A DNA stretch of 64,000 nt from Salinimicrobium sp963709775 (GTDB taxonomy: Bacteria; Bacteroidota; Bacteroidia; Flavobacteriales; Flavobacteriaceae): positions 15,746 to 79,745 of the forward strand of contig CAVPXS010000002.1 of the NCBI GenBank assembly GCA_963709775.1, read 5' to 3'. The first letter of the stretch is position 1; each line of letters begins with the position of its first letter. Positions 33,572-42,040 of this stretch are shown piece by piece. The notes under the pieces are model-generated. The model was not told the origin of the DNA and searched no databases. It saw nothing but the letters and a program-made list of their open reading frames with translations. The translations under genes were made by a program, and so were the position numbers.

Positions 33572-33982
33572 TTAAAACCTTATTTCAAGGTCTAGCGGTT
33601 CATCACTCACCTGGAATTTTGCTTCACTCCATTGAGGTGGCCCCATACTTAATGGATTGTTAGAAATTCCGTAATCTTCAACAGGGAAACCATTACTGGA
33701 CATATCAATATTCCCATTTTTATTTTTGTCATGAAGTCCAATTATTCCATAGATTCCCGGAGCAACATTTTCAAAGGTAACAGTTACTTTTCCATCTTTG
33801 ATCAATGAAGTTTTTGTTTGAAGGGCATCGGTCTTCATAAAAGTTGATTCATCATGAAGGCTAAGTATTACCTGTCCCTCATCACCGGGAACATTATTTA
33901 TTGATACTGTTATACTGGTATTAGATTGTGCTGCGACTTGCAGACATACAAAAATTAATGGGAGAAGAAAAAATGATTTCAT
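33572..33982 (-). CDS. DUF2141-family exported protein
   Basis: 136 residues with a signal peptide (MKSFFLLPLIFVCLQVAAQ). The mature domain has a calcium-like DKNKNGNIDMSSNGFPVEDYGISNN segment and EGQVILSLHDESTFMK, both typical of DUF2141. The family is exported in Bacteroidota and has no known function. It sits alone between the Icd gene's terminator and oxyR. Confidence 0.88.
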   Translation of the reverse strand: MKSFFLLPLIFVCLQVAAQSNTSITVSINNVPGDEGQVILSLHDESTFMKTDALQTKTSLIKDGKVTVTFENVAPGIYGIIGLHDKNKNGNIDMSSNGFPVEDYGISNNPLSMGPPQWSEAKFQVSDEPLDLEIRF

Positions 33983-34051
33983 GATGGTGTTTTTTTAGTG
34001 TGACTTTAAAAATAGGGTTTTTGGTTTGATTACCAGAATAATATAAAATGA

Positions 34052-34077
34052 AAAGAGCCGGGTCATCCCGGCTCTTT
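34052..34077 (-). terminator. Terminator of icd
   Basis: Perfect 11-bp stem AAAGAGCCGGG/CCCGGCTCTTT with tetraloop, 22 bases behind the icd stop codon on the minus strand. Confidence 0.9.
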
Positions 34078-34098
34078 CCAAAAAAATATATTCTAAAA

Positions 34099-36324
34099 TC
34101 ACTCTCCGCGGAGAATTTTATTAAAAGTGTTACTAGGTCGCATTGCTGCTGTGACCTTATCTTCTTCAGGTTTGTAATAGCCTCCAATATCTACAGGGGA
34201 GCCCTGTGCATCTATAAGCTCCTGTAAGATTCTCTCTTCATTTTCTTTCAGCTTAGTGCTTACCTTCTCAAAATGCTCTTTTAGCTCCTTGTCTTCGTTC
34301 TGTTCAGCTACAGCCTGTGCCCAATACAGAGCTAAATAAAAATGACTGCCCCTGTTATCAAGTTCATTGACCTTGCGGGATGGAGATTTATCTTTTTCCA
34401 AAAATTCTTCCGTAGCTTTATCAAGGGCATTGGCAAGAACCAGTGCTCTTTTATTGTCATACTTCTCTCCAAGGTGTTCCAGGGAAACGGCCAATGCGAG
34501 AAACTCTCCCAGAGAATCCCATCGCAGGTGTCCTTCCTCCACAAATTGTTGAACGTGCTTTGGAGCAGAACCACCGGCACCGGTTTCGAACAATCCGCCG
34601 CCATTCATAAGAGGAACGATAGACAACATCTTGGCGCTTGTACCCAGTTCCAGAATAGGGAAAAGATCTGTTAGATAATCCCTAAGAACATTTCCTGTTA
34701 CCGAGATTGTGTCTTTTCCTTCTTTAACGCGCTCCAGGGTATACCTGGTAGCATCTTCAACAGACATGATCTTGATCTCGAGCCCGGCTGTATCCTGATC
34801 CTTAAGATAAAGCTCTACCTTTTTTATAACCTCTGCATCGTGGCCACGGTCTTTATCCAGCCAGAAAATGGCGGGAGAACCTGTAGCTCTTGCACGATTC
34901 ACTGCCAACTTTACCCAATCCTGGATCGCAGCATCCTTTGTTTGACATGCTCTCCAAATGTCTCCTTTTTCCACATTATGCTCCATAAGAACCTTACCGT
35001 CTCCGGTTACGATCTGTACAACTCCTGCTTCCTTTAATTCGAAGGTCTTGTCATGAGATCCATATTCTTCGGCTTTTTGAGCCATTAAACCCACGTTGGG
35101 AACTGTACCCATTGTGGTTGGGTCAAATGCACCCTTTTCTTTACAGAACTGTATAGTGGTTTCATAAAGATCTGCATAACTACTATCGGGGATCACGGCT
35201 TTCGTATCCTGCGGATTACCATCTGCATTCCACATTTTTCCTGAAGTTCGAATCATTGCAGGCATAGAAGCATCAATGATCACATCACTTGGCACATGGA
35301 GGTTTGTAATTCCCTTGTCTGAATTTACCATGGCCAAATCCGGTCCTTCCTGTAGATCTTTTTCGATCCTGGAATTGATCTCCTGTCTTTTATCATCGGG
35401 AAGGTTGTTGATCGCATTTAGCACATCCCCGAGTCCGCTATTAGGATCGGCACCGGCCTCTTGAAGTTCACTTCCGTATTTTTCGAATATGTCTTTAAAG
35501 AAAACCTTTACTGCATGACCAAAAATAATGGGGTCGGATACCTTCATCATAGTCGCCTTCATGTGCAAAGAAAAAAGAACTCCTTTGTCTTTGGCATCCT
35601 TCACCTGTTCTTCAAGAAATTTAATAAGAGCTTTTTTGCTCATAAAAGTTCCGTCAATAATTTCCCCTTTTTGAAGCTGAAGATCTTTTTTAAGAACCGT
35701 GGTTTCTCCTGATTCACTTTTAAGCTGAATATTAACTTTTGTTGCCTCCTGAAGAGTAACCGATTTTTCATTATGTCTAAAGTCATCCTTGCTCATAGTG
35801 GCAACATGACTTTTGGAGTCTTTGCTCCATTCACCCATTGAGTGCGGATGTTTTTTTGCGTAGTTTTTTACAGCCTTTGGTGCACGCCGGTCCGAATTTC
35901 CTTCACGAAGTACAGGGTTTACGGCACTACCTTTTACCTTATCATACTTCGACTGAATTTCCTTTTCTTCCTCTGTCTTTGGTTCATCGGGATAATTTGG
36001 AAGATCGTATCCTTTTTGCTGCAATTCTTCTATAGCTGTTTTCAACTGCGGAATGGAAGCACTAATGTTTGGGAGCTTGATGATATTGGCTTCGGGTTGT
36101 TTTGCCAGTTCCCCTAATTCGGCAAGATCGTCGGAGATTCTCTGATCTTCCTTTAGTCTTTCAGGAAATTGGGAAAGGATTCTTCCTGCTAGAGATATAT
36201 CCCTTGTTTCCAGTTTGACATTTGCCGGTTTTGTGAAGGACTCAACAACTGGTAAAAAAGAATATGTAGCGAGGGCAGGAGCCTCATCTGTCTTAGTATA
36301 AATAATTCTGGCTGTTTTTGACAT
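34099..36324 (-). CDS. icd: Monomeric NADP-dependent isocitrate dehydrogenase
   Basis: 741 residues, the size of monomeric IDH-II. Family motifs seen: VLREGNSDRRAPKAVKNYAKKHPHSMGEWS, where the family binds isocitrate, DVIIDASMPAMIRTSGKMWN, VGLMAQKAEEYGSHDKTFE, and RATGSPAIFWLDKDRGHDAEVI. It oxidises isocitrate to 2-oxoglutarate in the TCA cycle with NADP, a major source of NADPH. The 107 bases before its ATG lead back to the terminator of the candidate RNA at 36431, so a promoter in that gap or transcriptional read-through are both possible. Confidence 0.93.
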   Translation of the reverse strand: MSKTARIIYTKTDEAPALATYSFLPVVESFTKPANVKLETRDISLAGRILSQFPERLKEDQRISDDLAELGELAKQPEANIIKLPNISASIPQLKTAIEELQQKGYDLPNYPDEPKTEEEKEIQSKYDKVKGSAVNPVLREGNSDRRAPKAVKNYAKKHPHSMGEWSKDSKSHVATMSKDDFRHNEKSVTLQEATKVNIQLKSESGETTVLKKDLQLQKGEIIDGTFMSKKALIKFLEEQVKDAKDKGVLFSLHMKATMMKVSDPIIFGHAVKVFFKDIFEKYGSELQEAGADPNSGLGDVLNAINNLPDDKRQEINSRIEKDLQEGPDLAMVNSDKGITNLHVPSDVIIDASMPAMIRTSGKMWNADGNPQDTKAVIPDSSYADLYETTIQFCKEKGAFDPTTMGTVPNVGLMAQKAEEYGSHDKTFELKEAGVVQIVTGDGKVLMEHNVEKGDIWRACQTKDAAIQDWVKLAVNRARATGSPAIFWLDKDRGHDAEVIKKVELYLKDQDTAGLEIKIMSVEDATRYTLERVKEGKDTISVTGNVLRDYLTDLFPILELGTSAKMLSIVPLMNGGGLFETGAGGSAPKHVQQFVEEGHLRWDSLGEFLALAVSLEHLGEKYDNKRALVLANALDKATEEFLEKDKSPSRKVNELDNRGSHFYLALYWAQAVAEQNEDKELKEHFEKVSTKLKENEERILQELIDAQGSPVDIGGYYKPEEDKVTAAMRPSNTFNKILRGE

Positions 36325-36430
36325 ATTGAATATTTTAATTTTTGATCAAGAGTGTGCAATTTACCATTTTTAAAGCTTATTTCACAGGTTGGAAGGTTAA
36401 GATAGAGTGAGAAAGAGGGGCAAACAGGAC

Positions 36431-36727
36431 AAAAAAAAGCCATTTCACTATTTTGATAATGAAATGGCTCTAATGAAATAACATTCTTTGCTGAACTTTT
36501 ACATTCTCAAGTGAAATCTAAATTTCACAAGCAAGTTGTTATTTCATCTGGATGGATTTACATGTCCCAAAAGAGTGTGTGTAAATCATCCAAAACGTTT
36601 TTACCGAATTAAACCAACTATGTCGGGCATATTGTTATTCAAAAGGGTAAAAACTTATGTAAAGATCTTTGCTCTACATTGAGTTTTAAAGAAGAATTCC
36701 TTGCGACATTCTATAACTTTAAACTCT
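36431..36727 (-). ncRNA. Candidate structured non-coding RNA between rplS and icd
   Basis: On the minus strand the whole 300-base gap folds into successive hairpins by exact complementarity. H1: GAGTTTAAAG (36726-36717) with CTTTAAAACTC (36691-36681). H2: ATGTA with TACAT (36679-36657). H3: GTTTTTACC with GGTAAAAAC (36654-36646 and 36605-36597). H4: GGATGATTTACA with TGTAAATCCATCC (36591-36580 and 36562-36550). H5: ATGAAATAACA with TGTTATTTCAT (36547-36537 and 36483-36473), enclosing GTGAAAT/ATTTCAC. The terminator AGCCATTTCA/TGAAATGGCT (36469-36438) ends in eight T. A promoter lies just upstream. It has no long reading frame. Motifs of tmRNA, RNase P RNA and SRP RNA are absent; 6S-like or a long icd leader are alternatives. 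Confidence 0.65.
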
Positions 36728-36730
36728 ATA

Positions 36731-36762
36731 CTAAATATACAAAATAATTATTCTATTCGCAA
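36731..36762 (-). promoter_or_regulatory. Promoter of the candidate RNA
   Basis: On the minus strand, TTG (36762-36760) is followed after 20 bases by TATATTTAG (36739-36731), one base from the TAnnTTTG box. The implied start of transcription coincides with the first base of hairpin H1. Confidence 0.55.
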
Positions 36763-36812
36763 GTTGTTAGCATCCAGAAAGTTGTAAATATTTCTTAAAA
36801 AAAATTCCAATA

Positions 36813-36839
36813 AAAAAGCCTCAATAAATGAGGCTTTTT
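36813..36839 (-). terminator. Terminator of rplS
   Basis: Stem AAAAAGCCTC/GAGGCTTTTT with a 7-base loop, 20 bases behind the rplS stop. It isolates the candidate RNA from read-through. Confidence 0.9.
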
Positions 36840-36858
36840 CGTGGTATATTTTGAAAGA

Positions 36859-37209
36859 TTATCTTCTTCTTTCTTTAATACGGGCTTTTTTACCAGTAAG
36901 TTCTCTAAAGTAGTAAATTCTGGCTCTACGTACTTTACCGCGCTTGTTGATCTCGATCTTTTGAAGGGCAGGAAGGTTAAGCGGGAAAATACGCTCAACA
37001 CCTACAGTTCCACTCATTTTACGGATAGTAAAAGTTTGAGAAGCTCCTGTTCCTCTTTTCTGAATAACAACTCCACGGAAGAACTGAGTACGGGTTTTTT
37101 GACCCTCTGTAATTTCATAGTAAACAGTAATAGTATCTCCTGCTGCAAAATCAGGGAAATCTTTACTTGTTACAAATTCGTCTTGTACAAATTTAATTAA
37201 GGATTCCAT
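36859..37209 (-). CDS. rplS: Ribosomal protein bL19
   Basis: 116 residues, nearly all bL19 domain: FPDFAAGDTITVYYEITEGQKTRTQFFRGVVIQKRGTG, TFTIRKMSGTVGVERIFPLNLPALQKIEINKRGKVRRARIYYFRELTGKKARIKERRR. It sits at the subunit interface of the 50S ribosome. It follows trmD by about 115 bp in the same direction, the conserved order trmD-rplS. Confidence 0.97.
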   Translation of the reverse strand: MESLIKFVQDEFVTSKDFPDFAAGDTITVYYEITEGQKTRTQFFRGVVIQKRGTGASQTFTIRKMSGTVGVERIFPLNLPALQKIEINKRGKVRRARIYYFRELTGKKARIKERRR

Positions 37210-37325
37210 ATCTATAATGGTTTAAAAATAAAGTCTAAAGCAACATTCACGGAGATCGCCAGAGGTTGGTTCAGAAACGTGTGCAAAAGTAATAATTTTT
37301 ATGATTCAAAAAAGAAACGTCTTAT

Positions 37326-38012
37326 TTATTTTTCTTCCTCGTCTAATAAGTCTGGACGCAGCGCCATAGTGCGGGCATATGCCTGGTCTTCCCGCCATTC
37401 CTCGATTTTAGGAGTGTTTCCTGAAGTAAGGATTTCCGGTACTTTCCAACCTTTGTATTCTGCCGGCCTGGTGTAAATTGGTGGGGCAAGTAAATTATCC
37501 TGAAAAGAATCTGTAAGAGCAGAAGTTTCATTGCCCAAAACTCCCGGTAGAAGCCGAATTATCGCATCACTTAGAATCGCAGCTCCCAATTCTCCTCCCG
37601 AAAGAACATAGTCTCCAACCGAAATCTCGCGGGTAATGAAATGATCCCGCACTCTTTGATCTACTCCTTTATAATGTCCGCAGAGGATGATAAGGTTTTC
37701 CTTAAGAGATAATTCATTAGCAATTCCCTGTTTTAGGGTCTCTCCATCGGGTGTCATATAGATGACTTCATCATAATCCCTTTCCTTCTTCAGGGCCTGG
37801 ATGCACTTATCTATTGGCTCGATCATCATTACCATTCCTGCACCTCCGCCATACTGGTAATCATCAATTTGCTTATAATTGTCACTTACGTAATCCCGCA
37901 GGTTGTGAAGATGAATTTCCACATGACCTTTTTCAATTGCCCTTTTAAGGATAGAAGCCTCAAAGGGACTTTTCAGGATTTCGGGAACAACGGTAAGAAT
38001 ATCGAGTCGCAT
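37326..38012 (-). CDS. trmD: tRNA (guanine-N1-)-methyltransferase
   Basis: 228 residues with the SPOUT knot pattern of TrmD: MRLDILTVVPEILKSPFEASILKRA, DYQYGGGAGMVMMIEPI, LCGHYKGVDQRV and EISVGDYVLSGGELGA. It methylates G37 of tRNAs with G at position 36, which prevents frameshifting. It precedes rplS. The upstream gene at 38079 is a membrane protein on the same strand. Confidence 0.97.
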   Translation of the reverse strand: MRLDILTVVPEILKSPFEASILKRAIEKGHVEIHLHNLRDYVSDNYKQIDDYQYGGGAGMVMMIEPIDKCIQALKKERDYDEVIYMTPDGETLKQGIANELSLKENLIILCGHYKGVDQRVRDHFITREISVGDYVLSGGELGAAILSDAIIRLLPGVLGNETSALTDSFQDNLLAPPIYTRPAEYKGWKVPEILTSGNTPKIEEWREDQAYARTMALRPDLLDEEEK

Positions 38013-38078
38013 TGGGACAGAGGTTTGGCCGGGTCGGGTTGAGATGCAAAGTTAGTTAATACCTAAAATATTTAACTG

Positions 38079-38660
38079 CTACTTCGCTACTTTAAGCTGT
38101 TTGTTTTTCTCATCCTGTAGAAGACGTCCAAGTCTTTGCTCTTTTTCAAGAGCTTTAACCCTGTAAGCATCAAATTCTTTTTCCAGTTCTGCCAGGTTTT
38201 TACGGGCCTCTGCAGTATGAATATGACTTTTCTTATACCGCACTACAAAAAGAGCAAGGGCCAGAACAAGAATTCCTACTAAACTCCACATAGCAGTGTT
38301 GTAGGAAGCTTTGCTTAAAGACATTCCCAGAACAGATATTTCATCTTTTTGGGCTGTCACAGTACTTAATTGTTCTGTAAGGTTATCTAATTCAGCCTGT
38401 AGTTCAGAAATTTTAGCTTCCTGGGCATTAAAAGCTTCTTTAGAGGAAGCGATTTCTTCCTTAAGTTCTGCTATCCTGTTGGAGGTAAGTTCCTGCAAGG
38501 TCGTAAGTTGATCTGTGTCAACTACCTTGTAGCCTTTAAAGTTATTGGAACTGGTGATCAATTCCTGGAACTTTTCAGCAATAGTGGTCTCACCCGGGTT
38601 TTGAGCTACTGTTGTGGCAGCAGTAAATAAAAATAAGAAGGCAAATAAAATGTTTTTCAT
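38079..38660 (-). CDS. Exported coiled-coil membrane protein of unknown function
   Basis: 193 residues: a signal peptide (ends TTVAQNPG), a periplasmic coiled coil (about 55-105, heptad-rich KEEIASSKEAFNAQEAKISELQAELDNLTEQL), one membrane segment (about 122-140) and a cytoplasmic helical tail (RKNLAELEKEFDAYRVKALEKEQRLGRLLQDEK). This topology recurs in Bacteroidota, but no function is known. It lies 67 bp before trmD and could be co-transcribed. Confidence 0.8.
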   Translation of the reverse strand: MKNILFAFLFLFTAATTVAQNPGETTIAEKFQELITSSNNFKGYKVVDTDQLTTLQELTSNRIAELKEEIASSKEAFNAQEAKISELQAELDNLTEQLSTVTAQKDEISVLGMSLSKASYNTAMWSLVGILVLALALFVVRYKKSHIHTAEARKNLAELEKEFDAYRVKALEKEQRLGRLLQDEKNKQLKVAK

Positions 38661-38911
38661 AGCAAGTAATTAATTTTTTCAGTCACTCTAACAACGAACC
38701 TACCTACCTGTTATTGTAGAGAAAATTTTAAATTTTTCTTCTTTAACTTCCTGTGTATCTGTGTCCATTGGGAAAGCGGTGGCAAAACTAAAGAATTAAA
38801 ATTGCACGGCTTTCTGCCTAAGGGAATATTTTTAGTTAATTTTCTATTGTTTTCTGTACGTCCTCATCGTAAATATTCCTTTTACTGCCTTCAGGTTTCA
38901 TTGCGGAGCAC

Positions 38912-38940
38912 AAAAAAACCCGTCACTTTTAAATGACGGG
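38912..38940 (-). terminator. Terminator of the GAPDH gene
   Basis: Stem CCCGTCA/TGACGGG with an 8-base loop and a run of seven T on the minus strand, 24 bases behind the GAPDH stop. The gap 38661-38911 holds only a 21-codon frame that I do not support as a gene. Confidence 0.9.
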
Positions 38941-38964
38941 CCTCTTCACTAATTGAACTCAACA

Positions 38965-40413
38965 TTAATAATAGGTAAATCTTCTCACTTTCGCGATGTA
39001 TTTTGCAAGACGGATAACCTGATGGCTGTAGCCGTATTCATTGTCGTACCAAACATACAGCACTGCATTCTTTCCGTCGGCAGATACTATTGTTGCGTGA
39101 CTGTCATATATTGATGGTTGGGCAGAACCCACAATATCTGTAGATACAAGTTCATTATCTATAGAATATTTTATCTGTTCAACCAGGACCCCTTCAAGAG
39201 CATATTTCTTGAGAACTTCATTAATTCCATCTCTTGTGGTAGGAGTTTCCAACTCTAAATTTAAGATTGCAAGGGAACCATTAGGAACCGGAACCCGAAT
39301 GGCATTGGAGGTAAGTTTACCGTCAAAGATGGGTAATGCTTTAGCTACGGCCTGTCCTGCTCCTGTTTCAGTAATTACCATATTAAGAGCTGCAGCGCGA
39401 CCTCTCCTGTATTTTTTGTGCATGTTATCAACCAGGTTCTGGTCATTGGTATAGGCATGGATAGTTTCCAGGTGCCCGTGAACAACACCAAGAGAATCCT
39501 GTACAGCCTTTAATACCGGGGTAATGGCGTTTGTAGTACATGATGCCGCAGAGAATATGGAAACTTCATCCGGGTTATACTCTAAATGGTTAACGCCGTG
39601 AACGATGTTGGGCACACCCTTGCCCGGAGCAGTTAATAGAACTTTAGAAGCTCCCTTTGAGCTAAGGTGCCTTTTAAGAGCCTCTTCATTTCTAAAGGCC
39701 CCTGTATTATCAATAACAAGTGCATCTTTTATTCCGTATGAAGTATAGTCCACTTCTTCAGGTTCGTTGGCCGAGATCATGTGAACCGTGGTGCCGTTGA
39801 TTATAAGACACTTTTTCTCAACATTATAAGAAACGGTTCCTGAAAAATCCCCGTGTACAGAGTCATTTTTAAGAAGGCTTGCTCTTTTTTCAAGAGTGGT
39901 TTCATCAATCTTTCCGCGGGTAACGATTGCTCTAAGCCGTAACTGACTTCCTTTTCCGGTTCGGGTCATAAGTTCACGAGCCACCAGTCTTCCAATGCGA
40001 CCAAAACCATAAAGGATCACATCTTTTGGAGTAAGCTCCTCAACCTTCTTTGCTTCCTTCAATTTGCTGGAAACAAAAGCTGTGGCATTAGAATATTTTT
40101 CGTCCTCCAGGTGATATTCATAGGTCAATTTTCCAATGTCCAGCTTTGCAGGTGGAAAATCTAACTTTTTAATGGCTTCAGCAATCTCGACCGAATCAAA
40201 GATGGAAATAGGTTTTTGAACAAATTCTCCTGCATACTCATGCAGGTCCAGAATATCGCTGACATTACGATCAATTAATTGATTTCTAAACAAAACCAAT
40301 TCGATCGACTTATCGTACCAAAGATCACTTACGGTCTTAATAAATTGTACTGCCGCTCTGCGACGATCTGCCTGAAAGGCTAATTCTTTTTCGTAGACTT
40401 CGTTAGAGTTCAT
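38965..40413 (-). CDS. gap: Glyceraldehyde-3-phosphate dehydrogenase, long form
   Basis: 482 residues. The catalytic GAPDH body begins near residue 131 (DVILYGFGRIGRLVARE), and the active cysteine lies in FSAASCTTNAITPVLK. The first 130 residues (helical: KELAFQADRRRAAVQFIKTVSDLWYDKSIELVLFR) are an extension not found in standard 330-residue GAPDH. The extension is typical of a second Bacteroidota isoform. It may have regulatory or gluconeogenic use; this is inference. The strong -7 box TACTTTTG is at 40445-40452. Confidence 0.92.
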   Translation of the reverse strand: MNSNEVYEKELAFQADRRRAAVQFIKTVSDLWYDKSIELVLFRNQLIDRNVSDILDLHEYAGEFVQKPISIFDSVEIAEAIKKLDFPPAKLDIGKLTYEYHLEDEKYSNATAFVSSKLKEAKKVEELTPKDVILYGFGRIGRLVARELMTRTGKGSQLRLRAIVTRGKIDETTLEKRASLLKNDSVHGDFSGTVSYNVEKKCLIINGTTVHMISANEPEEVDYTSYGIKDALVIDNTGAFRNEEALKRHLSSKGASKVLLTAPGKGVPNIVHGVNHLEYNPDEVSIFSAASCTTNAITPVLKAVQDSLGVVHGHLETIHAYTNDQNLVDNMHKKYRRGRAAALNMVITETGAGQAVAKALPIFDGKLTSNAIRVPVPNGSLAILNLELETPTTRDGINEVLKKYALEGVLVEQIKYSIDNELVSTDIVGSAQPSIYDSHATIVSADGKNAVLYVWYDNEYGYSHQVIRLAKYIAKVRRFTYY

Positions 40414-40444
40414 TTCTCTTTATTGTGTTGTTTTAAAACTGCCG

Positions 40445-40452
40445 CAAAAGTA
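40445..40452 (-). promoter_or_regulatory. -7 box of the GAPDH promoter
   Basis: TACTTTTG on the minus strand exactly matches TAnnTTTG. The leader would be about 25 bases long. Confidence 0.6.
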
Positions 40453-40491
40453 TATATTTCAAACGTTTTCGTAAAAGTATTTTAACAAAAA

Positions 40492-40518
40492 AAATACCTG
40501 CTCAAAAAGCAGGTATTT
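40492..40518 (-). terminator. Terminator of the HtrA gene
   Basis: Stem AAATACCTGCT/AGCAGGTATTT (11 bp) with a CAAAA loop, followed by T-rich sequence on the minus strand, 23 bases after the htrA stop. Confidence 0.9.
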
Positions 40519-40541
40519 CATATCAATTTTAACGGTAAAGT

Positions 40542-41906
40542 TTATCGCCAAACGTATTTTTGTTTTTCTCCGTCGGGAGTTACAAAAGTTACTGTGATTG
40601 GATCTCCGGTAGATCTTTGCTTCATTATTCTTTCAACATCTCCTACGTTCTTTACCGGAATATTGTCAATGGCCGTAATTATTGTGCCGTAGAGTTGTTC
40701 ATTTTGCATTTGAGGAGTCAACCCTCTTGTGATCTTCACACCATTGGAAACATTCTTTTCTTTAAGTTCTTTAGGTGTGGCGTTAGTTACCTCAAGACCT
40801 ATGGCCTTTATTTGAAATACTTCGTACTTGGTAAGTGTAACGTCAAATTCCCTGATGTTTCCATTTCTTATAACCTGTACATTCACTACATCATTAGGTC
40901 TTTTAGAACCTATATACCCTGTAAGGTCCGAGAATTTCCTTATCTCTACATTGTCCAGTTTGGTGATCACATCTCCCGAACGTATTCCGGCTTTATCTGC
41001 ACCGCTTCCTTCTTCAACCTGGTCTACGTATATTCCTTCAGAAACTTTTACGCCATAATCCTGTGGAACGTTAGCAGCCTGTACCCCGCGAATACCCAGG
41101 ATACCTTGTTGTACATCTCCATACTCAAGAATGTCTTCTACGATCTTTCTTGCATTATTGGAAGGTACGGCAAAGGCATAGCCTACATAGGTCCCGGTTT
41201 GAGAAGTAATGGCTGTATTGATACCAATAAGTTCCCCAAAAATATTAACCAATGCGCCCCCACTGTTTCCAGGGTTAACTGCTGCATCTGTCTGAATAAA
41301 GGAAGATACATTCGAATCCATTCCCAGGTCCCGTGACTTAGCCGAAATTATTCCGGCAGTTACTGTAGAGGTAAGGTTAAAAGGATTTCCAACTGCAAGT
41401 ACCCATTCTCCAATCCGGGCATTATCCGAATCGCCAAACGGAAGATAATCAAGGTCTTCAGCATCAATTTTAAGTAAGGCAATATCTGTCTTAGGATCTG
41501 TTCCTATGACTTCTGCCATATAGTTCTGATTATTATTAAGGGTTACCTGAAGCTGGTTAGCTTTCTGGATAACATGATTGTTGGTTACTATATAACCATC
41601 TGGAGAAATAATAACCCCACTTCCCGCTCCCTGCAGGGCTTGAGTCGTACTGGAGGAAAAAGGTGATTTTCTTACTGTTGCTACATTTTTTACGTGTACT
41701 ACAGCATTTACCGATTTGTTGGCCGCTTCTGTAAAATCTGCATTAACATCTGCAGGAAGGGAATTTAGGTTTACCGGGGTATATTCCGGGAGAACCTTGC
41801 TTTCCTGGATGAAAACGTTGTCTTCCTCGATAAAAAGGACGTAACCACCAAGGGTAAGAATTCCGCTTAAAACAGAGATCATGAGAACACTTGTGAATCT
41901 TTTCAT
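40542..41906 (-). CDS. HtrA/DegP-family periplasmic serine protease
   Basis: 454 residues: an N-terminal signal/anchor (about 5-26), a trypsin-like protease domain with His111 (TNNHVI), Asp141 (DIALLKID) and Ser215 (GNSGGAL), then two PDZ domains (about 265-360 and 375-450: GIRSGDVITKLDNVEI and IITAIDNIPVKNVGDVERIM). It degrades or chaperones misfolded envelope proteins. It is divergent from dapF. Confidence 0.94.
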   Translation of the reverse strand: MKRFTSVLMISVLSGILTLGGYVLFIEEDNVFIQESKVLPEYTPVNLNSLPADVNADFTEAANKSVNAVVHVKNVATVRKSPFSSSTTQALQGAGSGVIISPDGYIVTNNHVIQKANQLQVTLNNNQNYMAEVIGTDPKTDIALLKIDAEDLDYLPFGDSDNARIGEWVLAVGNPFNLTSTVTAGIISAKSRDLGMDSNVSSFIQTDAAVNPGNSGGALVNIFGELIGINTAITSQTGTYVGYAFAVPSNNARKIVEDILEYGDVQQGILGIRGVQAANVPQDYGVKVSEGIYVDQVEEGSGADKAGIRSGDVITKLDNVEIRKFSDLTGYIGSKRPNDVVNVQVIRNGNIREFDVTLTKYEVFQIKAIGLEVTNATPKELKEKNVSNGVKITRGLTPQMQNEQLYGTIITAIDNIPVKNVGDVERIMKQRSTGDPITVTFVTPDGEKQKYVWR

Positions 41907-42014
41907 GTTTCTTATATGTTTTTATTAATTGTGGAACAAAATATTTAAGACTTTAGTATGTATCTTCCACTGCATTACTCTCATCGAACTGCTCCCGTTT
42001 TTTACATATTATTG

Positions 42015-42022
42015 TATCTTTG
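42015..42022 (+). promoter_or_regulatory. -7 box of the dapF operon
   Basis: TATCTTTG, a perfect TAnnTTTG, 19 bases before the dapF ATG. The leader is therefore about 12 bases. Confidence 0.65.
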
Positions 42023-42040
42023 ATCCCTTAAAAATGCCAG

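Noticed and set aside
38836..38901. A 21-codon minus-strand frame between the GAPDH terminator and the coiled-coil gene
   Set aside because: Too short, no coupling, no clear promoter; kept as chance sequence.
40560..41336. A 258-residue plus-strand frame opposite htrA
   Set aside because: Antisense shadow of the HtrA protease; composition is odd (rich in Tyr, Ile, Cys) and no family is seen.
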